From NCBI RefSeq assembly GCF_009687865.1, contig NZ_BLAE01000042.1:38068-98116 (forward strand): DNA of 60,049 nucleotides. Direction: 5' to 3'. Shown piece after piece: positions 52,909-60,049 of the stretch (position 1 is its first letter; every line of letters starts with the position of its first letter). This DNA comes from Acrocarpospora macrocephala. Its GTDB lineage: Bacteria; Actinomycetota; Actinomycetes; Streptosporangiales; Streptosporangiaceae. The notes beneath the pieces are model-generated. The model did no database searches. It was not told where the DNA came from and worked only from the letters and a program-made list of their open reading frames with translations. Position numbers and translations under genes: made by a program.

Positions 52909-53033
52909 TCGGCGGCGAGGGCGGCGACCGGCTCGTAGTCGCAGGTGTACTCGTAGTCGCAGGTGTAGGTGACGCCGAGAATGGCCACCACGCCGATGGT
53001 GTTCTCGTCGACGTGTCGCGGAGCTGATTCGGC
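52909..53033 (-). pseudogene. Displaced fragment of the glutamate decarboxylase gene
   Basis: This 125-base stretch, on the minus strand, repeats bases 4321-4428 of the decarboxylase gene almost exactly. It differs by one missing C (GCGACACG for GCGACCACG), which shifts the frame relative to upstream sequence, and by an 18-base tandem duplication (TACACCTGCGACTACGAG twice). The translation HVDENTIGVVAILGVTYTCDYE is identical to the functional protein before the duplication. Sequence on both sides differs from the decarboxylase. The near-identity suggests a recent copy event. Confidence 0.9.
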
Positions 53034-53189
53034 CAGCAGCTTCATGGCCGTGGAGGGGCAGTGGATGTGCGGGACAGTGGATGTGAAGGTGCGCGGGAGA
53101 TCCTGGCCGGAGCCGGGCAGCCCTCTCGCGGCTAGACCGGGGGCGCGAAACACCGCTACCGGGATGTCGTGCGGGAACAAGGGGTCGGA

Positions 53190-53372
53190 CCGTGTGGTTA
53201 ACTACATATGCCGGTGTGGATGTGTCCCCCGGGCCGCATTTACCGCCTTCACGGAATACCGTTCGGCTGGAGCCGTGTTGTGCATCTCGCCGAGGAGGCG
53301 ACCACCACACCGGCCTGAACGTTGGAGTGCCTCGCCCTCGGGCGGGGCATTCTGCATTTAACCCCCAGCCTG
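53190..53372 (+). mobile_element. Possible right-end remnant of an IS200/IS605-type (TnpB) element
   Basis: The stretch GGCCTGAACGTTGGAGTGCC followed by a GC-rich hairpin and ATTCTGCATTTAA resembles, from memory, the 3' ends of TnpB-carrying elements (CGTTGGAATCCCC, hairpin, GGATGTCAA). No intact transposase frame remains. It sits in the 909-base gene-free gap 52793-53701 next to the displaced decarboxylase fragment. This is a resemblance, not a match I could verify. Confidence 0.3.
53328..53349 (+). terminator. Hairpin in the gene-free region
   Basis: TGCCTCGCC (53328-53336) and GGCGGGGCA (53341-53349) pair over 9 bases with one G-T and a CTCG loop. It is either the element-end hairpin or a simple terminator. 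Confidence 0.45.
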
Positions 53373-53701
53373 CTCAACCCGCCCATCCACCTGGACCACA
53401 GGGTGAGAAACCCGGCCAGCGGAAGCGTCGGCCAAACCCGGATCGGCGCAGGCTCCATCGGCCACAAGGGCCTGAGCAGCCCGATGTGGTCGCCGTCGAG
53501 CCTTGATGGCTCGTCAGTAACGCGGTTACTCAGGTGGGGCCTGAGCAGTCGCGCAGGATGTCATCTGCTGGGGATGGCGATGCGGCAACGACGATCTTTT
53601 GCTTTCGGGTCAGGGGATCATCCTGGTGGCTCAGCCTGCCTCGGTGAGGATCAACGTGTGGGGAACTACGCTTGATCTGGTCGCCTAGCGGAGGAGTATC
53701 T

Positions 53702-54364
53702 GTGTTCTACCGTGTCGCCAAGTTTCTCAGCGTTCCCGCGGTTCATCTGGTGTGGCGGCCGAGGGTCGAGGGGCGGGGGCATGTGCCCGAGCAGGGGCCG
53801 GCGATTCTGGCGTCGAATCACCTTTCTGTGCTCGATTCGTTCTTTCTTCCCGCGTTGCTGTCGCGGCGGGTGACGTTCGTGGCCAAGAACGAGTACTTCA
53901 CGTCGGGGAATCCGATCATGCGCATGATCATGCAGGGGAATCTGGCCATAGACCGGGACAGTGCGGGGGCGGCGCAGGAGATGCTCGACGCGGCGGCGGG
54001 GGTTCTGAAGGCGGGCGAGCTGTTCGGCATCTACCCGGAGGGGACGCGGTCGCCGGACGGGCGGTTGTACAAGGGCAAGATCGGGGTGGCGTGGCTGACG
54101 TTGACGACGGGGGCGCCGGTGCTGCCGGTGGCGATGCTGGGGACCGATCGGGTCCTGCCGCTGGGTGCGTCGGTGCCGCGAATCCACCGGATCGGGGTAC
54201 GGATCGGTGAACCCATGACGTTCACCGGCGACCCTGGCCGGGCCCGCGACCGGCGGCAGGTCACCGACGAGGTCATGGCGGCCATTCAGCGGCTCTCCGG
54301 CCAGGAGTACGTGCCTTCGTACGCGAAGCGTCCAGGAGTGGATGCCCCACCCACCCACCCTTGA
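53702..54364 (+). CDS. 1-acyl-sn-glycerol-3-phosphate acyltransferase (PlsC family)
   Basis: A 220-residue membrane-associated acyltransferase that adds the second acyl chain to lysophosphatidate. The catalytic motif N-H-x4-D is ILASNHLSVLDSFFLP near residue 40. The second and third motifs are GNLAIDRDS and GIYPEGTRSPDG, with PVLPVAMLGTDRVLPLG as the fourth. The GTG at 53702 has GGAGGAG upstream with good spacing; an upstream ATG at 53672 lies before that site. The short ending AKRPGVDAPPTHP runs into a repeat cluster. Confidence 0.92.
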   Translation: MFYRVAKFLSVPAVHLVWRPRVEGRGHVPEQGPAILASNHLSVLDSFFLPALLSRRVTFVAKNEYFTSGNPIMRMIMQGNLAIDRDSAGAAQEMLDAAAGVLKAGELFGIYPEGTRSPDGRLYKGKIGVAWLTLTTGAPVLPVAMLGTDRVLPLGASVPRIHRIGVRIGEPMTFTGDPGRARDRRQVTDEVMAAIQRLSGQEYVPSYAKRPGVDAPPTHP

Positions 54365-54420
54365 TCGTGTTGCGCCTCCGCCCCGATCCCGCTTCGCGCA
54401 CCCAAATCCCGCTTCGCGTT

Positions 54421-54660
54421 CACGCGACTCACGCCAGCATCCCGCTTCGCGCGAGCCGCACGCCAATCCGCTTCGCGTTCGCGCGACTCACGCCAGCATC
54501 CGGCTTCGCGCGAGCCGCACGCCAATCCGGCTTCGCGTTCGCGGCCCAGGCGCTGGCGTCTCGCGCAAACCACGCGTTCGCACCGCAACCACCGATGCCT
54601 GGCGCAAACCACGGGTTCGCGCCGCAACCACCGATGCCTGGCGCAAACCACGCGTTCGCC
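54421..54660. repeat. Two tandem repeat blocks (60-bp x2 and 39-bp x2.5) after the acyltransferase gene
   Basis: Bases 54421-54480 and 54481-54540 are near-identical 60-base copies (CGCGACTCACGCCAGCATC core). Then 39-base units starting GCGCAAACCACG occur at 54563, 54602 and (partial) 54641. All contain variants of CGCTTCGCG or GCGTTCGC. No convincing gene is seen in 54365-54926; frames through it on both strands are repeat-driven. Confidence 0.8.
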
Positions 54661-54926
54661 GGCGTGGTCGCTGACGTCTGCGCAAGCACCTTGGCGATCC
54701 CGGTTCGTGCCGGTTCTCCTGCGATCTCGCTTCGCGGTGGCCTTGGGGGATTCGCTCCGCGTGTGCGTGCGCTGAGCCCGGGTTCGGGTGGCGGACGATG
54801 GAGTCTTTCGGAGTGGATCTGTCTTGCGCCCGTCCTTGACCCGTAGGCTTCCGGTCTGCCAAAAGCCAGAAAGGTAACGAATCGGGCGCGCTAAGATCTC
54901 AGGCGAGCTTTAAAAGGGGGCATAAG

Positions 54927-56537
54927 GTGCGTGGACGGACGATAGCGATCACGTCGGTGGCGGTAGTTGTGGTCGCTGGGGGTGCCGGTGGGGGCGCGTA
55001 CTACCTGCTGCACACTCGCGGCACACCCCAGGAGACCGCCCAACGCTTCGCCGCCGCGTGGACGAAAGGCGATATGACCGCTCTGAAGGCCGAACTCGCC
55101 GCACCGGCGACCGGCGAGTTCGACGCCGCCTATGCCGAACTGACCAAGAACCTGAACGCCACAGGGGTCACGGTCAAGCTCGGCCAGGTCACCGAGACGG
55201 GTGACGACAAGGCGACCGCCGCCTACACGGCCACCGCCGCTCTCAAGAACATCGGCGACTGGACCTACACCGGCAGCCTCGACCTCACCGTCGCCGACCG
55301 CCAATGGAAGGTCGACTGGAGCCCAGCCGCCGTACATCCCTCCCTTAACGGCACCAACCACCTCAAGCTCAAAACCACCTGGCCCAGCCGAGCCGCCGTC
55401 ACCGACGCCGCGGGCGCTCGCATCGACGGCACCGACGTCGGCGGATCCGTCCAGCAACTCGTCGGCTTCCTCGACAAGGCCACCGACAAGGACGTCAAGA
55501 AGCTCGGCCCGGCCTACCGCGCGGGGCAGGCCGTCGGCCGTGGCGGGCTCCAGGAGACCTTCCAGAAACGTCTCGCCGGAACGCCTACCACCGAGGTCAT
55601 GGCCGGCGACGACAGCCTGACCACCATCGAGGGCACCGACGGCAAACCCCTGGCCACCACGCTCGACATGAGGATCCAGCAAGCCGCCGCCAACGCCGTA
55701 CGCGACATGGAAAAGCCCACCTCCATGGTGGCCATCCGACCCTCCACCGGCGAGATCCTCGCCGTCGTCAACAACCAGGGCGGCTTCAACCGCGCCCTCG
55801 ACGGCCGCTACGCCCCCGGCTCGACCTTCAAAACCGTCACCGCCGTGGGACTCCTCACCGCCGGGGTGACCACGGCCGACCAGGTCACCTGCCCCAAGAA
55901 CGTCAACGTCGGCGGCCTCAAGATCCGCAACAGCGACCATGCCGCCTACGGGACCCTCAGCTTCCTCGACGCCTACGCCCACTCCTGCAACACCACGTTC
56001 GCGCCCCTCACCAAGCAACACCTCAGCGCCAAAGCCCTGTACGACACCGCCACCGCGCTCGGCTTCAACCAGCCCCTCAACATCGGCGTCCCCGCCACCA
56101 AAGCCAGCTTCCCCCGCGCCACCAGCGACGCCGAACTCGCCGCCGAATCCTTCGGCCAGGCCAAGATCACCGCCAGCCCGCTCGTCATGGCCTCCGTCGC
56201 CGCCGCCATCGCCGACGGCTCCTGGCGCCCGCCCACCCTGATCCCCAACCTCAAACAGAAGGCCACGGAACAGCCGCTCCCCGACGGCGTCGCGGACCAG
56301 ATCCGCCCCATGATGCGCGCCGTCGTCACCAAGGGCACCGCCCAGGCCGCGGGCCTCCCCTCCGGCACGTACGGCAAGACCGGCACCGCCGAATTCGGCA
56401 GCGGACCCGTACTCGAATCCCACGCCTGGTTCCACGGCTACCTCGGCGACCTCGCCTTCGCGGTCGTCGTCGAAGGCGGCGGAGGCGGCGGCAAGATCGC
56501 CGCACCCGTGGCGGCCCGCTTCCTCAACGCCCTCTGA
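54927..56537 (+). CDS. Penicillin-binding protein (transpeptidase) with NTF2-like N-terminal domain
   Basis: A 536-residue class B-type penicillin-binding protein that crosslinks peptidoglycan outside the membrane. A single N-terminal anchor (IAITSVAVVVVAGGAGGGAY) is followed by an NTF2-like/MecA_N domain (ETAQRFAAAWTKGDMTALKA). The transpeptidase domain has the active Ser in YAPGSTFKTVTAVGLL (S-x-x-K), AYAHSCNTTFA (S-x-N) and YGKTGTAEFGSG (K-T-G). The dimerisation domain in between is short. The start is GTG with AAAAGGGGG upstream. The MecA_N-type domain is also normal in actinomycete PBPs, so resistance is not implied. Confidence 0.92.
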   Translation: MRGRTIAITSVAVVVVAGGAGGGAYYLLHTRGTPQETAQRFAAAWTKGDMTALKAELAAPATGEFDAAYAELTKNLNATGVTVKLGQVTETGDDKATAAYTATAALKNIGDWTYTGSLDLTVADRQWKVDWSPAAVHPSLNGTNHLKLKTTWPSRAAVTDAAGARIDGTDVGGSVQQLVGFLDKATDKDVKKLGPAYRAGQAVGRGGLQETFQKRLAGTPTTEVMAGDDSLTTIEGTDGKPLATTLDMRIQQAAANAVRDMEKPTSMVAIRPSTGEILAVVNNQGGFNRALDGRYAPGSTFKTVTAVGLLTAGVTTADQVTCPKNVNVGGLKIRNSDHAAYGTLSFLDAYAHSCNTTFAPLTKQHLSAKALYDTATALGFNQPLNIGVPATKASFPRATSDAELAAESFGQAKITASPLVMASVAAAIADGSWRPPTLIPNLKQKATEQPLPDGVADQIRPMMRAVVTKGTAQAAGLPSGTYGKTGTAEFGSGPVLESHAWFHGYLGDLAFAVVVEGGGGGGKIAAPVAARFLNAL

Positions 56538-56799
56538 CCCAGCGGCGCGGGCTGATACCAATCAGCACGCGCGATTTCAATCATTCGGCTATAGCGCGCC
56601 AGAATTCTGCCGTTAATTCCCCAAAGTGGAACGGAATTCAAGCACTCCCCGGAAGGGCGAAGACGCACAACATGCGCGTTTCCATAGCCATCGCAGGTCC
56701 AGACCCTCACCCGTACCATCAGAGCGAACGGCGCCCAGCACACCTCGCCTACCGGCGAATACCGCGCCTGCTCGGCCGCCTCCAGCGAATAGCGGCCGG

Positions 56800-57072
56800 T
56801 TAGAAGACCAGCGCCGCCGCCGCGTCATGCCGGAACGCCATGACCAGCAATGTGGCGATCAACGTCGCGATCAGCAGCCAGCTCACCGCGATCACCACCG
56901 TCGAACGCCGCGGCCGCCTGCGCCTTCGACGATCACCCCGGCGCCGACCGTGTTCCCCGCGCTCCACGCGCTCATTGAACGACTCCAGGCGGGCGGCGAG
57001 CCGCGGATCCTCATCGCTGAGGTGCCGCTCGATCATCGCCAGCATCCGCTCCTCGTCCTGCGACCAGGCCAT
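56800..57072 (-). CDS. DUF3040 membrane protein
   Basis: A 90-residue protein of the actinobacterial DUF3040 family. The N-terminal motif WSQDEERMLAMIERHLSDED continues PRLAARLESFNER, and is followed by a highly basic linker (GRRRGDRRRRRRPRRS) and one membrane segment (VVIAVSWLLIATLIATLLVM). Function is unknown across the family; members occur near cell-division and cell-envelope genes. It is divergent from the glycosyltransferase gene. Confidence 0.85.
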   Translation of the reverse strand: MAWSQDEERMLAMIERHLSDEDPRLAARLESFNERVERGEHGRRRGDRRRRRRPRRSTVVIAVSWLLIATLIATLLVMAFRHDAAAALVF

Positions 57073-57270
57073 GGCGCACCTCCCCGGGATGCAAGGTGTG
57101 TGCCGACGTTCTGCCCAACCATGAAGATCGTTAGCCGTTTGCTGGCCGGGTATTTACCAGCCGTTGGCCAGCACCGGCAACTCCCCACGAACCCCCGCTG
57201 AAGCCTTGAACAGCCAATATTCCCCGCGAACCACTCGACAGGCCGATAAATCCGCTGATCAGGGGATCAA

Positions 57271-57286
57271 TGTGACCCACATCACA
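57271..57286. promoter_or_regulatory. CRP-type binding site upstream of the glycosyltransferase gene
   Basis: TGTGACCCACATCACA is a perfect TGTGA-N6-TCACA palindrome, the consensus of CRP family cAMP receptors (Crp/GlxR in actinobacteria). It lies 65 bases before the glycosyltransferase start and also upstream of the divergent DUF3040 gene. The remaining bases of 57073-57350 show nothing else clear. Confidence 0.7.
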
Positions 57287-57350
57287 TCAACAACTGGGGC
57301 GGTCCCGCCGTCCTAGGGAAGAAGGGTCCGCACACGACTGGGGGAAACAG

Positions 57351-58580
57351 TTGTCGATCTCGGGGGCATTACGACGCGCCGCCATCACCATGCTCGAAAG
57401 ACGAGACCGGAGACGCGCCAGAAACGCACCGCCACCTGACACCCGCGAGATCCGCATCCTGCTCCTCCACGCCAACGGCATGGGCGGCACCATCCGCACC
57501 GTATTCAACCTCGCCGGGCACCTCGCCAAAAGCCACGATGTCGAAATCGTCAGCGTCGTCCGCGAAAGCCCGCAGCCATTCTTCGACGTCCCGCCCGGCG
57601 TCCGCGTCCGCTACCTGGACGACCGCGTCAACGGCAGAAAAGGCCTCCTCAACCGTTTCCGCAGCCGCCTCACGCCGCCCGACGAAACCGCCTACCACTG
57701 GCTCACCCTCAAAACCGACCTGGCTCTCCTCCGATATATCCGCGGCCGCCGCCGCGGCGTCCTGATCGGCACTCGCCCCGCCCTCAATCTCCTCATCGCC
57801 AGGACCGCGGGACCGGAAATCATCACCATCGGCCAGGAACACGCCAACCTCGCCGCCCACCAACCCCAAACCCGGAAACAAATCCTCCGCCGGTACGGCA
57901 AGCTGACCGCCCTCATCACCCTCACCCAGGCCGACCTGCACGCCTACCGGAAAGCCCTCAAACACGCGCCCGCCCATCTCGCCCAGATCCCCAACGCGGT
58001 CACCCGCCTTTCCGGCCCGGACGCCCACCGCACCGATCCCATCGCCGTCGCCATCGGCCGCCTCAACCACGCCAAGGGTTACGACCTGCTCATCCGTGCC
58101 TGGGCCCACGTGCACCGCAACCACCCCGACTGGACGCTACGCATCTACGGCCGCGGCCCCCGCCACGACAAACTCCAGGAATCCATCGACAAACGCGAGC
58201 TCACCGGGAGTGTCCACCTCATGGGCCCCGCCGAAGACGTCGGCGCCGCCCTCGCCGACGCCGCCATCAACATCCTCAGCAGCCGCCGCGAAGGCATGCC
58301 CATGACCATCCTCGAAGCCATGAGCAAAGCCGTCCCCGTCATCGCCTACGACTGCCCCACCGGCCCCGCCGAAATCATCACCCACGGCTACGACGGCCTC
58401 CTCGTACCCCCCGAAAAGATCCACGCCCTCGCCAACGCCATCACCACCCTCATCACCGACCCCGACCTCCGCACCAAACTCGCCACCCAAGCCCAAACCA
58501 CAGCCGCCCAATACAACATGTCGGTCATCGGCCCCCGCTGGGACAAACTCCTCAACCAGCTCAGCCACCCCTCCCCGTGA
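57351..58580 (+). CDS. Glycosyltransferase family 4 protein
   Basis: A 409-residue GT-B glycosyltransferase with a GT4 signature. The N-terminal acceptor domain has ILLLHANGMGGTIRTVFNLA. The C-terminal donor domain has AVAIGRLNHAKGYDLLIRAW, LRIYGRGPRHDKLQE, VHLMGPAEDVGAALADA, and the catalytic E-x7-E as SRREGMPMTILEAM. It transfers a sugar from a nucleotide donor, probably to a cell-envelope polymer or a secondary metabolite. The start is taken as TTG 57351 with GGGGGAAACAG upstream. A perfect CRP-type site upstream suggests cAMP control. Confidence 0.88.
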   Translation: MSISGALRRAAITMLERRDRRRARNAPPPDTREIRILLLHANGMGGTIRTVFNLAGHLAKSHDVEIVSVVRESPQPFFDVPPGVRVRYLDDRVNGRKGLLNRFRSRLTPPDETAYHWLTLKTDLALLRYIRGRRRGVLIGTRPALNLLIARTAGPEIITIGQEHANLAAHQPQTRKQILRRYGKLTALITLTQADLHAYRKALKHAPAHLAQIPNAVTRLSGPDAHRTDPIAVAIGRLNHAKGYDLLIRAWAHVHRNHPDWTLRIYGRGPRHDKLQESIDKRELTGSVHLMGPAEDVGAALADAAINILSSRREGMPMTILEAMSKAVPVIAYDCPTGPAEIITHGYDGLLVPPEKIHALANAITTLITDPDLRTKLATQAQTTAAQYNMSVIGPRWDKLLNQLSHPSP

Positions 58581-58625
58581 GTCGTGTGGTGCCTGTACTG
58601 AGGGCGGCTGCGAGGACGCGCGCGA

Positions 58626-58652
58626 CCGGACGGGGAGATCTTCGGTGTCCGG
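58626..58652 (+). terminator. Weak stem-loop after the glycosyltransferase gene
   Basis: CCGGAC (58626-58631) and GTCCGG (58647-58652) form a 6-bp stem with a 15-base loop, 46 bases past the stop codon and before the M-box. No T-run follows, so it is a weak terminator candidate. Confidence 0.3.
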
Positions 58653-58693
58653 CCTTGACCTGGGCAGATGGCAGCAGGTTTCCTGAAATGGAA

Positions 58694-58862
58694 GGCACCT
58701 CGTTCGGTGAGGCGTCTGTGCGGATACAGGCCGCTGACCCCACGACATCGAGAGATGCCCAGGGTCAGGACAGGTTTCCCCGGCTTAAGGGGTGACCCCA
58801 GGTGGCTTCCCGGGTACGGGATCACGCCGCGCAGTGCCAAAGCTCTTACGTGAGGGGTGCCG
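58694..58862 (+). ncRNA. M-box (ykoK) magnesium riboswitch
   Basis: The conserved blocks of the M-box are present in order: CTCGTTCGGTGAGGCGTCTG, GATACAGGCCGCTGACCC, GACATCGAGAGATGCC, GGGTCAGGACAGG, and near the end GCGCAGTGCCAAAGCTCTTA. The closing helix pairs GGCACCTCGT (58694-58703) with ACGTGAGGGGTGCC (58849-58862). The M-box folds on Mg2+ and normally turns off Mg2+ uptake genes. The first downstream frames here are a 23-codon ORF and a 61-codon ORF, rather than a known Mg2+ transporter within the window. Confidence 0.9.
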
Positions 58863-58960
58863 ACCATCGATGGGCTGTTGGTCCCGGGTCACGCGTGCAG
58901 GAGTGCCAGGGCGCTCGTGCACGCCTGGGACAGGCGAAGGGCAAGGAGGTGGGCGCCGCG

Positions 58961-59032
58961 ATGGAAGGCGATTGTCATAGTCAAGGATTTCCGTTCGTGA
59001 CACCCCGCGCCCACCGGCGTCAGCGTGGCTGA
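58961..59032 (+). CDS. Possible 23-codon ORF behind the M-box
   Basis: ATG at 58961 after AAGGAGG (12-base spacing) opens MEGDCHSQGFPFVTPRAHRR and ends with QRG. The peptide is short and basic with three Pro-type turns, reminiscent in size of leader peptides in Mg2+-controlled mRNAs. Whether it is translated is unknown. Confidence 0.3.
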   Translation: MEGDCHSQGFPFVTPRAHRRQRG

Positions 59033-59132
59033 CTCCGCGGCAGCTCTGCGGTAGATCAAGCCTGGGTGCTGGCCGCCGTCTCGCTGGTGCGATGCCGCTG
59101 CGGGGCGTCCCCCTTCAGAGAGGAAGGCCGCC

Positions 59133-59318
59133 ATGACCATCACGATCACGCTGCCCCGTCTGCCAGCCACCGCTGACCTGGGTCGGGCACTGCGTACGCT
59201 GTGGCCGTGGGCCACGATCGCGCTGCCGGCACTGGCCGAGATCGCCGGCGCTTCCGTGCTCGTGCGCGTGATGCTAGAGGTCGCCATGCGGATGGCCGAG
59301 CGTGCCATGGGCCTGTAG
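59133..59318 (+). CDS. 61-residue membrane-like protein in the M-box transcript
   Basis: Unknown family. GAGGAAGG lies 5 bases before the ATG, a strong site. The protein starts MTITITLPRLPATADLGRAL, has a hydrophobic middle (WPWATIALPALAEIAGASVL) and ends VRVMLEVAMRMAERAMGL, so one membrane helix with an amphipathic tail is likely. It is the only well-formed gene between the M-box (271 bases upstream) and a strong terminator just downstream, implying it is the riboswitch-controlled product. In M. tuberculosis one M-box also precedes a small protein gene (Rv1535); relation is untested. Confidence 0.65.
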   Translation: MTITITLPRLPATADLGRALRTLWPWATIALPALAEIAGASVLVRVMLEVAMRMAERAMGL

Positions 59319-59339
59319 CGGGCACCAGACCACGGCGGA

Positions 59340-59386
59340 GAGCGGCCCCCGCCCGTGTGCCTCAGATAGACGGGGCGGGGCCGCTC
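59340..59386 (+). terminator. Long inverted repeat after the 61-residue protein gene
   Basis: A 17-base left arm (GAGCGGCCCCCGCCCGT, 59340-59356) and right arm (ACGGGGCGGGGCCGCTC, 59370-59386) pair nearly completely around a 13-base loop, 22 bases past the stop codon. No T-run follows, as is common for actinomycete terminators. Confidence 0.65.
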
Positions 59387-60049
59387 GCAAGGGGCAAGCA
59401 CGACGGCCGCCCGTCCGTCATCACTGACGGCTCGCTGAACACGGTGCGTCAGCCCGTCGGTCGCCGACCGAGCAGTTGATGCCCGCGAAGGCCATCAGCA
59501 TAGGCCCGAAGATCTGCGTCGTGTGACTGGCCGGCACGTGGCACAAACCCTCAGCGCCGAAACGGCCTGACGCCAGCACCTTGGTTCCCCACACGAAACA
59601 ACAACCACAGCGCGGTGGATTTCCCACCCACCCTCCGGTTTCCCCGGCTCCGCCCACCCCCGCCGTCGCCATGACGCGATGGTTCTCCCGCCCACCCTGG
59701 GAGCATCCTCATAGCCGAGGTCGGCGAGAGCGACCGGCCCTTCCGTGGTGAACGCGCCCAAAGGACCGAGGGTGCCGTGCCCACAGCCCTGCTCACAGCC
59801 CGCTCGAACGCGGCGATCCGATGCCGATCAGCTCGTGATCTACTGCCGCTCCTTGTGATCTTCTGTGGATCACTCTCTCCGCACCCATGGAGCTGATCTA
59901 GCCGCGCTCGTGGGATCAGGTTGTCCGGTGACGTCTGCCTGCAGGCGTGTGTCGTCCTCCAGGCGCGGGGGGTGAGTTCGGGGTACGCGGCCGGAGCCGG
60001 GTGTGACACCCGGTCTATGCCGCAGTTGGGTGCGATGCCCGGGGTGGGG
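59387..60049. other. Gene-free end of the window
   Basis: No convincing gene, RNA or repeat is seen in these 663 bases. On the minus strand, 59660-59761 encodes AFTTEGPVALADLGYEDAP, which faintly recalls the ADLGYEG segment of DDE transposases, but no other transposase motif follows. Short minus-strand frames nearby lack coding character. Confidence 0.3.

Noticed and set aside
54342-54862. Open frames on both strands through the 54.4-kb repeats, which translate to repetitive peptides.
   Set aside because: Frames exist on both strands because the repeat lengths are multiples of three; no ribosome-binding site or conserved domain.
54927-56537. The penicillin-binding protein considered as a beta-lactam resistance gene because of its MecA-like N-terminal domain.
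   Set aside because: This domain layout is ordinary in actinomycete PBPs, and no sensor or regulator pair is nearby.
59660-59761. A transposase fragment suggested by AFTTEGPVALADLGYEDAP on the minus strand.
   Set aside because: Only one short segment resembles a DDE transposase; flanking residues do not continue the family pattern, so it is mentioned only under the gene-free end.

Overview
The window is very GC-rich DNA with strongly GC-biased third codon positions, many GTG (and some TTG) starts and gene families typical of Actinomycetota: a mycothiol-type DsbA oxidoreductase, a DUF3040 protein, MmyB-type and MocR regulators, and several ECF sigma factors. A Streptosporangiales-like soil actinomycete (Nonomuraea/Streptosporangium type) is my best guess; this is an inference from gene style, not a match.

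Layout. 1-5.6 kb: the end of a family 8 polysaccharide lyase, a PrmC-like methyltransferase behind an attenuator-like leader, an EF-G-binding (FBP) protein, an MFS transporter, glutamate decarboxylase and a small membrane protein. 5.6-24.4 kb: a leftward catabolic island of 15 genes, mostly overlapping or separated by a few bases. It holds a TctABC tricarboxylate uptake system, five MmgE/PrpD paralogues, a TcuA-like flavoprotein, a tandem-fused class III CoA-transferase, a thiolase-like protein with its DUF35 partner, a crotonase, an MFS transporter and an HTH-fused citrate-synthase-like protein that lacks catalytic residues. Together they look like import, oxidation, dehydration, CoA activation, hydration and C-C cleavage of a branched tricarboxylic acid; the substrate is unknown.

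24.5-31.6 kb: a compact module with an unknown protein, an ECF-type sigma factor and an S8 subtilase transcribed leftward, and a TPR-CHAT caspase-like protease transcribed divergently, followed by an animal-type haem peroxidase. This looks like a two-protease conflict or cell-death module and is the strongest candidate for an undescribed system. 31.6-41.6 kb: mainly regulators beside their likely targets (DUF5937/ArsR with an MFS exporter, MmyB-type with a hydrolase, TetR with a quinone reductase, MocR with a DsbA-like protein, MerR), plus a lone tyrosine recombinase. 41.6-45.2 kb: folD under a ZTP riboswitch, an ECF42-like sigma factor and a stand-alone clpX whose ClpP-docking loop is altered.

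45.2-60 kb: a TetR regulator, a metallo-hydrolase, a DrrAB-type ABC exporter split by a degenerate 28-bp repeat array, two divergent winged-helix paralogues, a GNAT acetyltransferase, a displaced 125-bp copy of part of the glutamate decarboxylase gene, a likely transposon-end remnant, an acyltransferase, a second repeat cluster, a penicillin-binding protein, a DUF3040 protein and a glycosyltransferase preceded by a perfect CRP-type site. The window ends with an M-box magnesium riboswitch upstream of very small ORFs, one encoding a 61-residue membrane-like protein.
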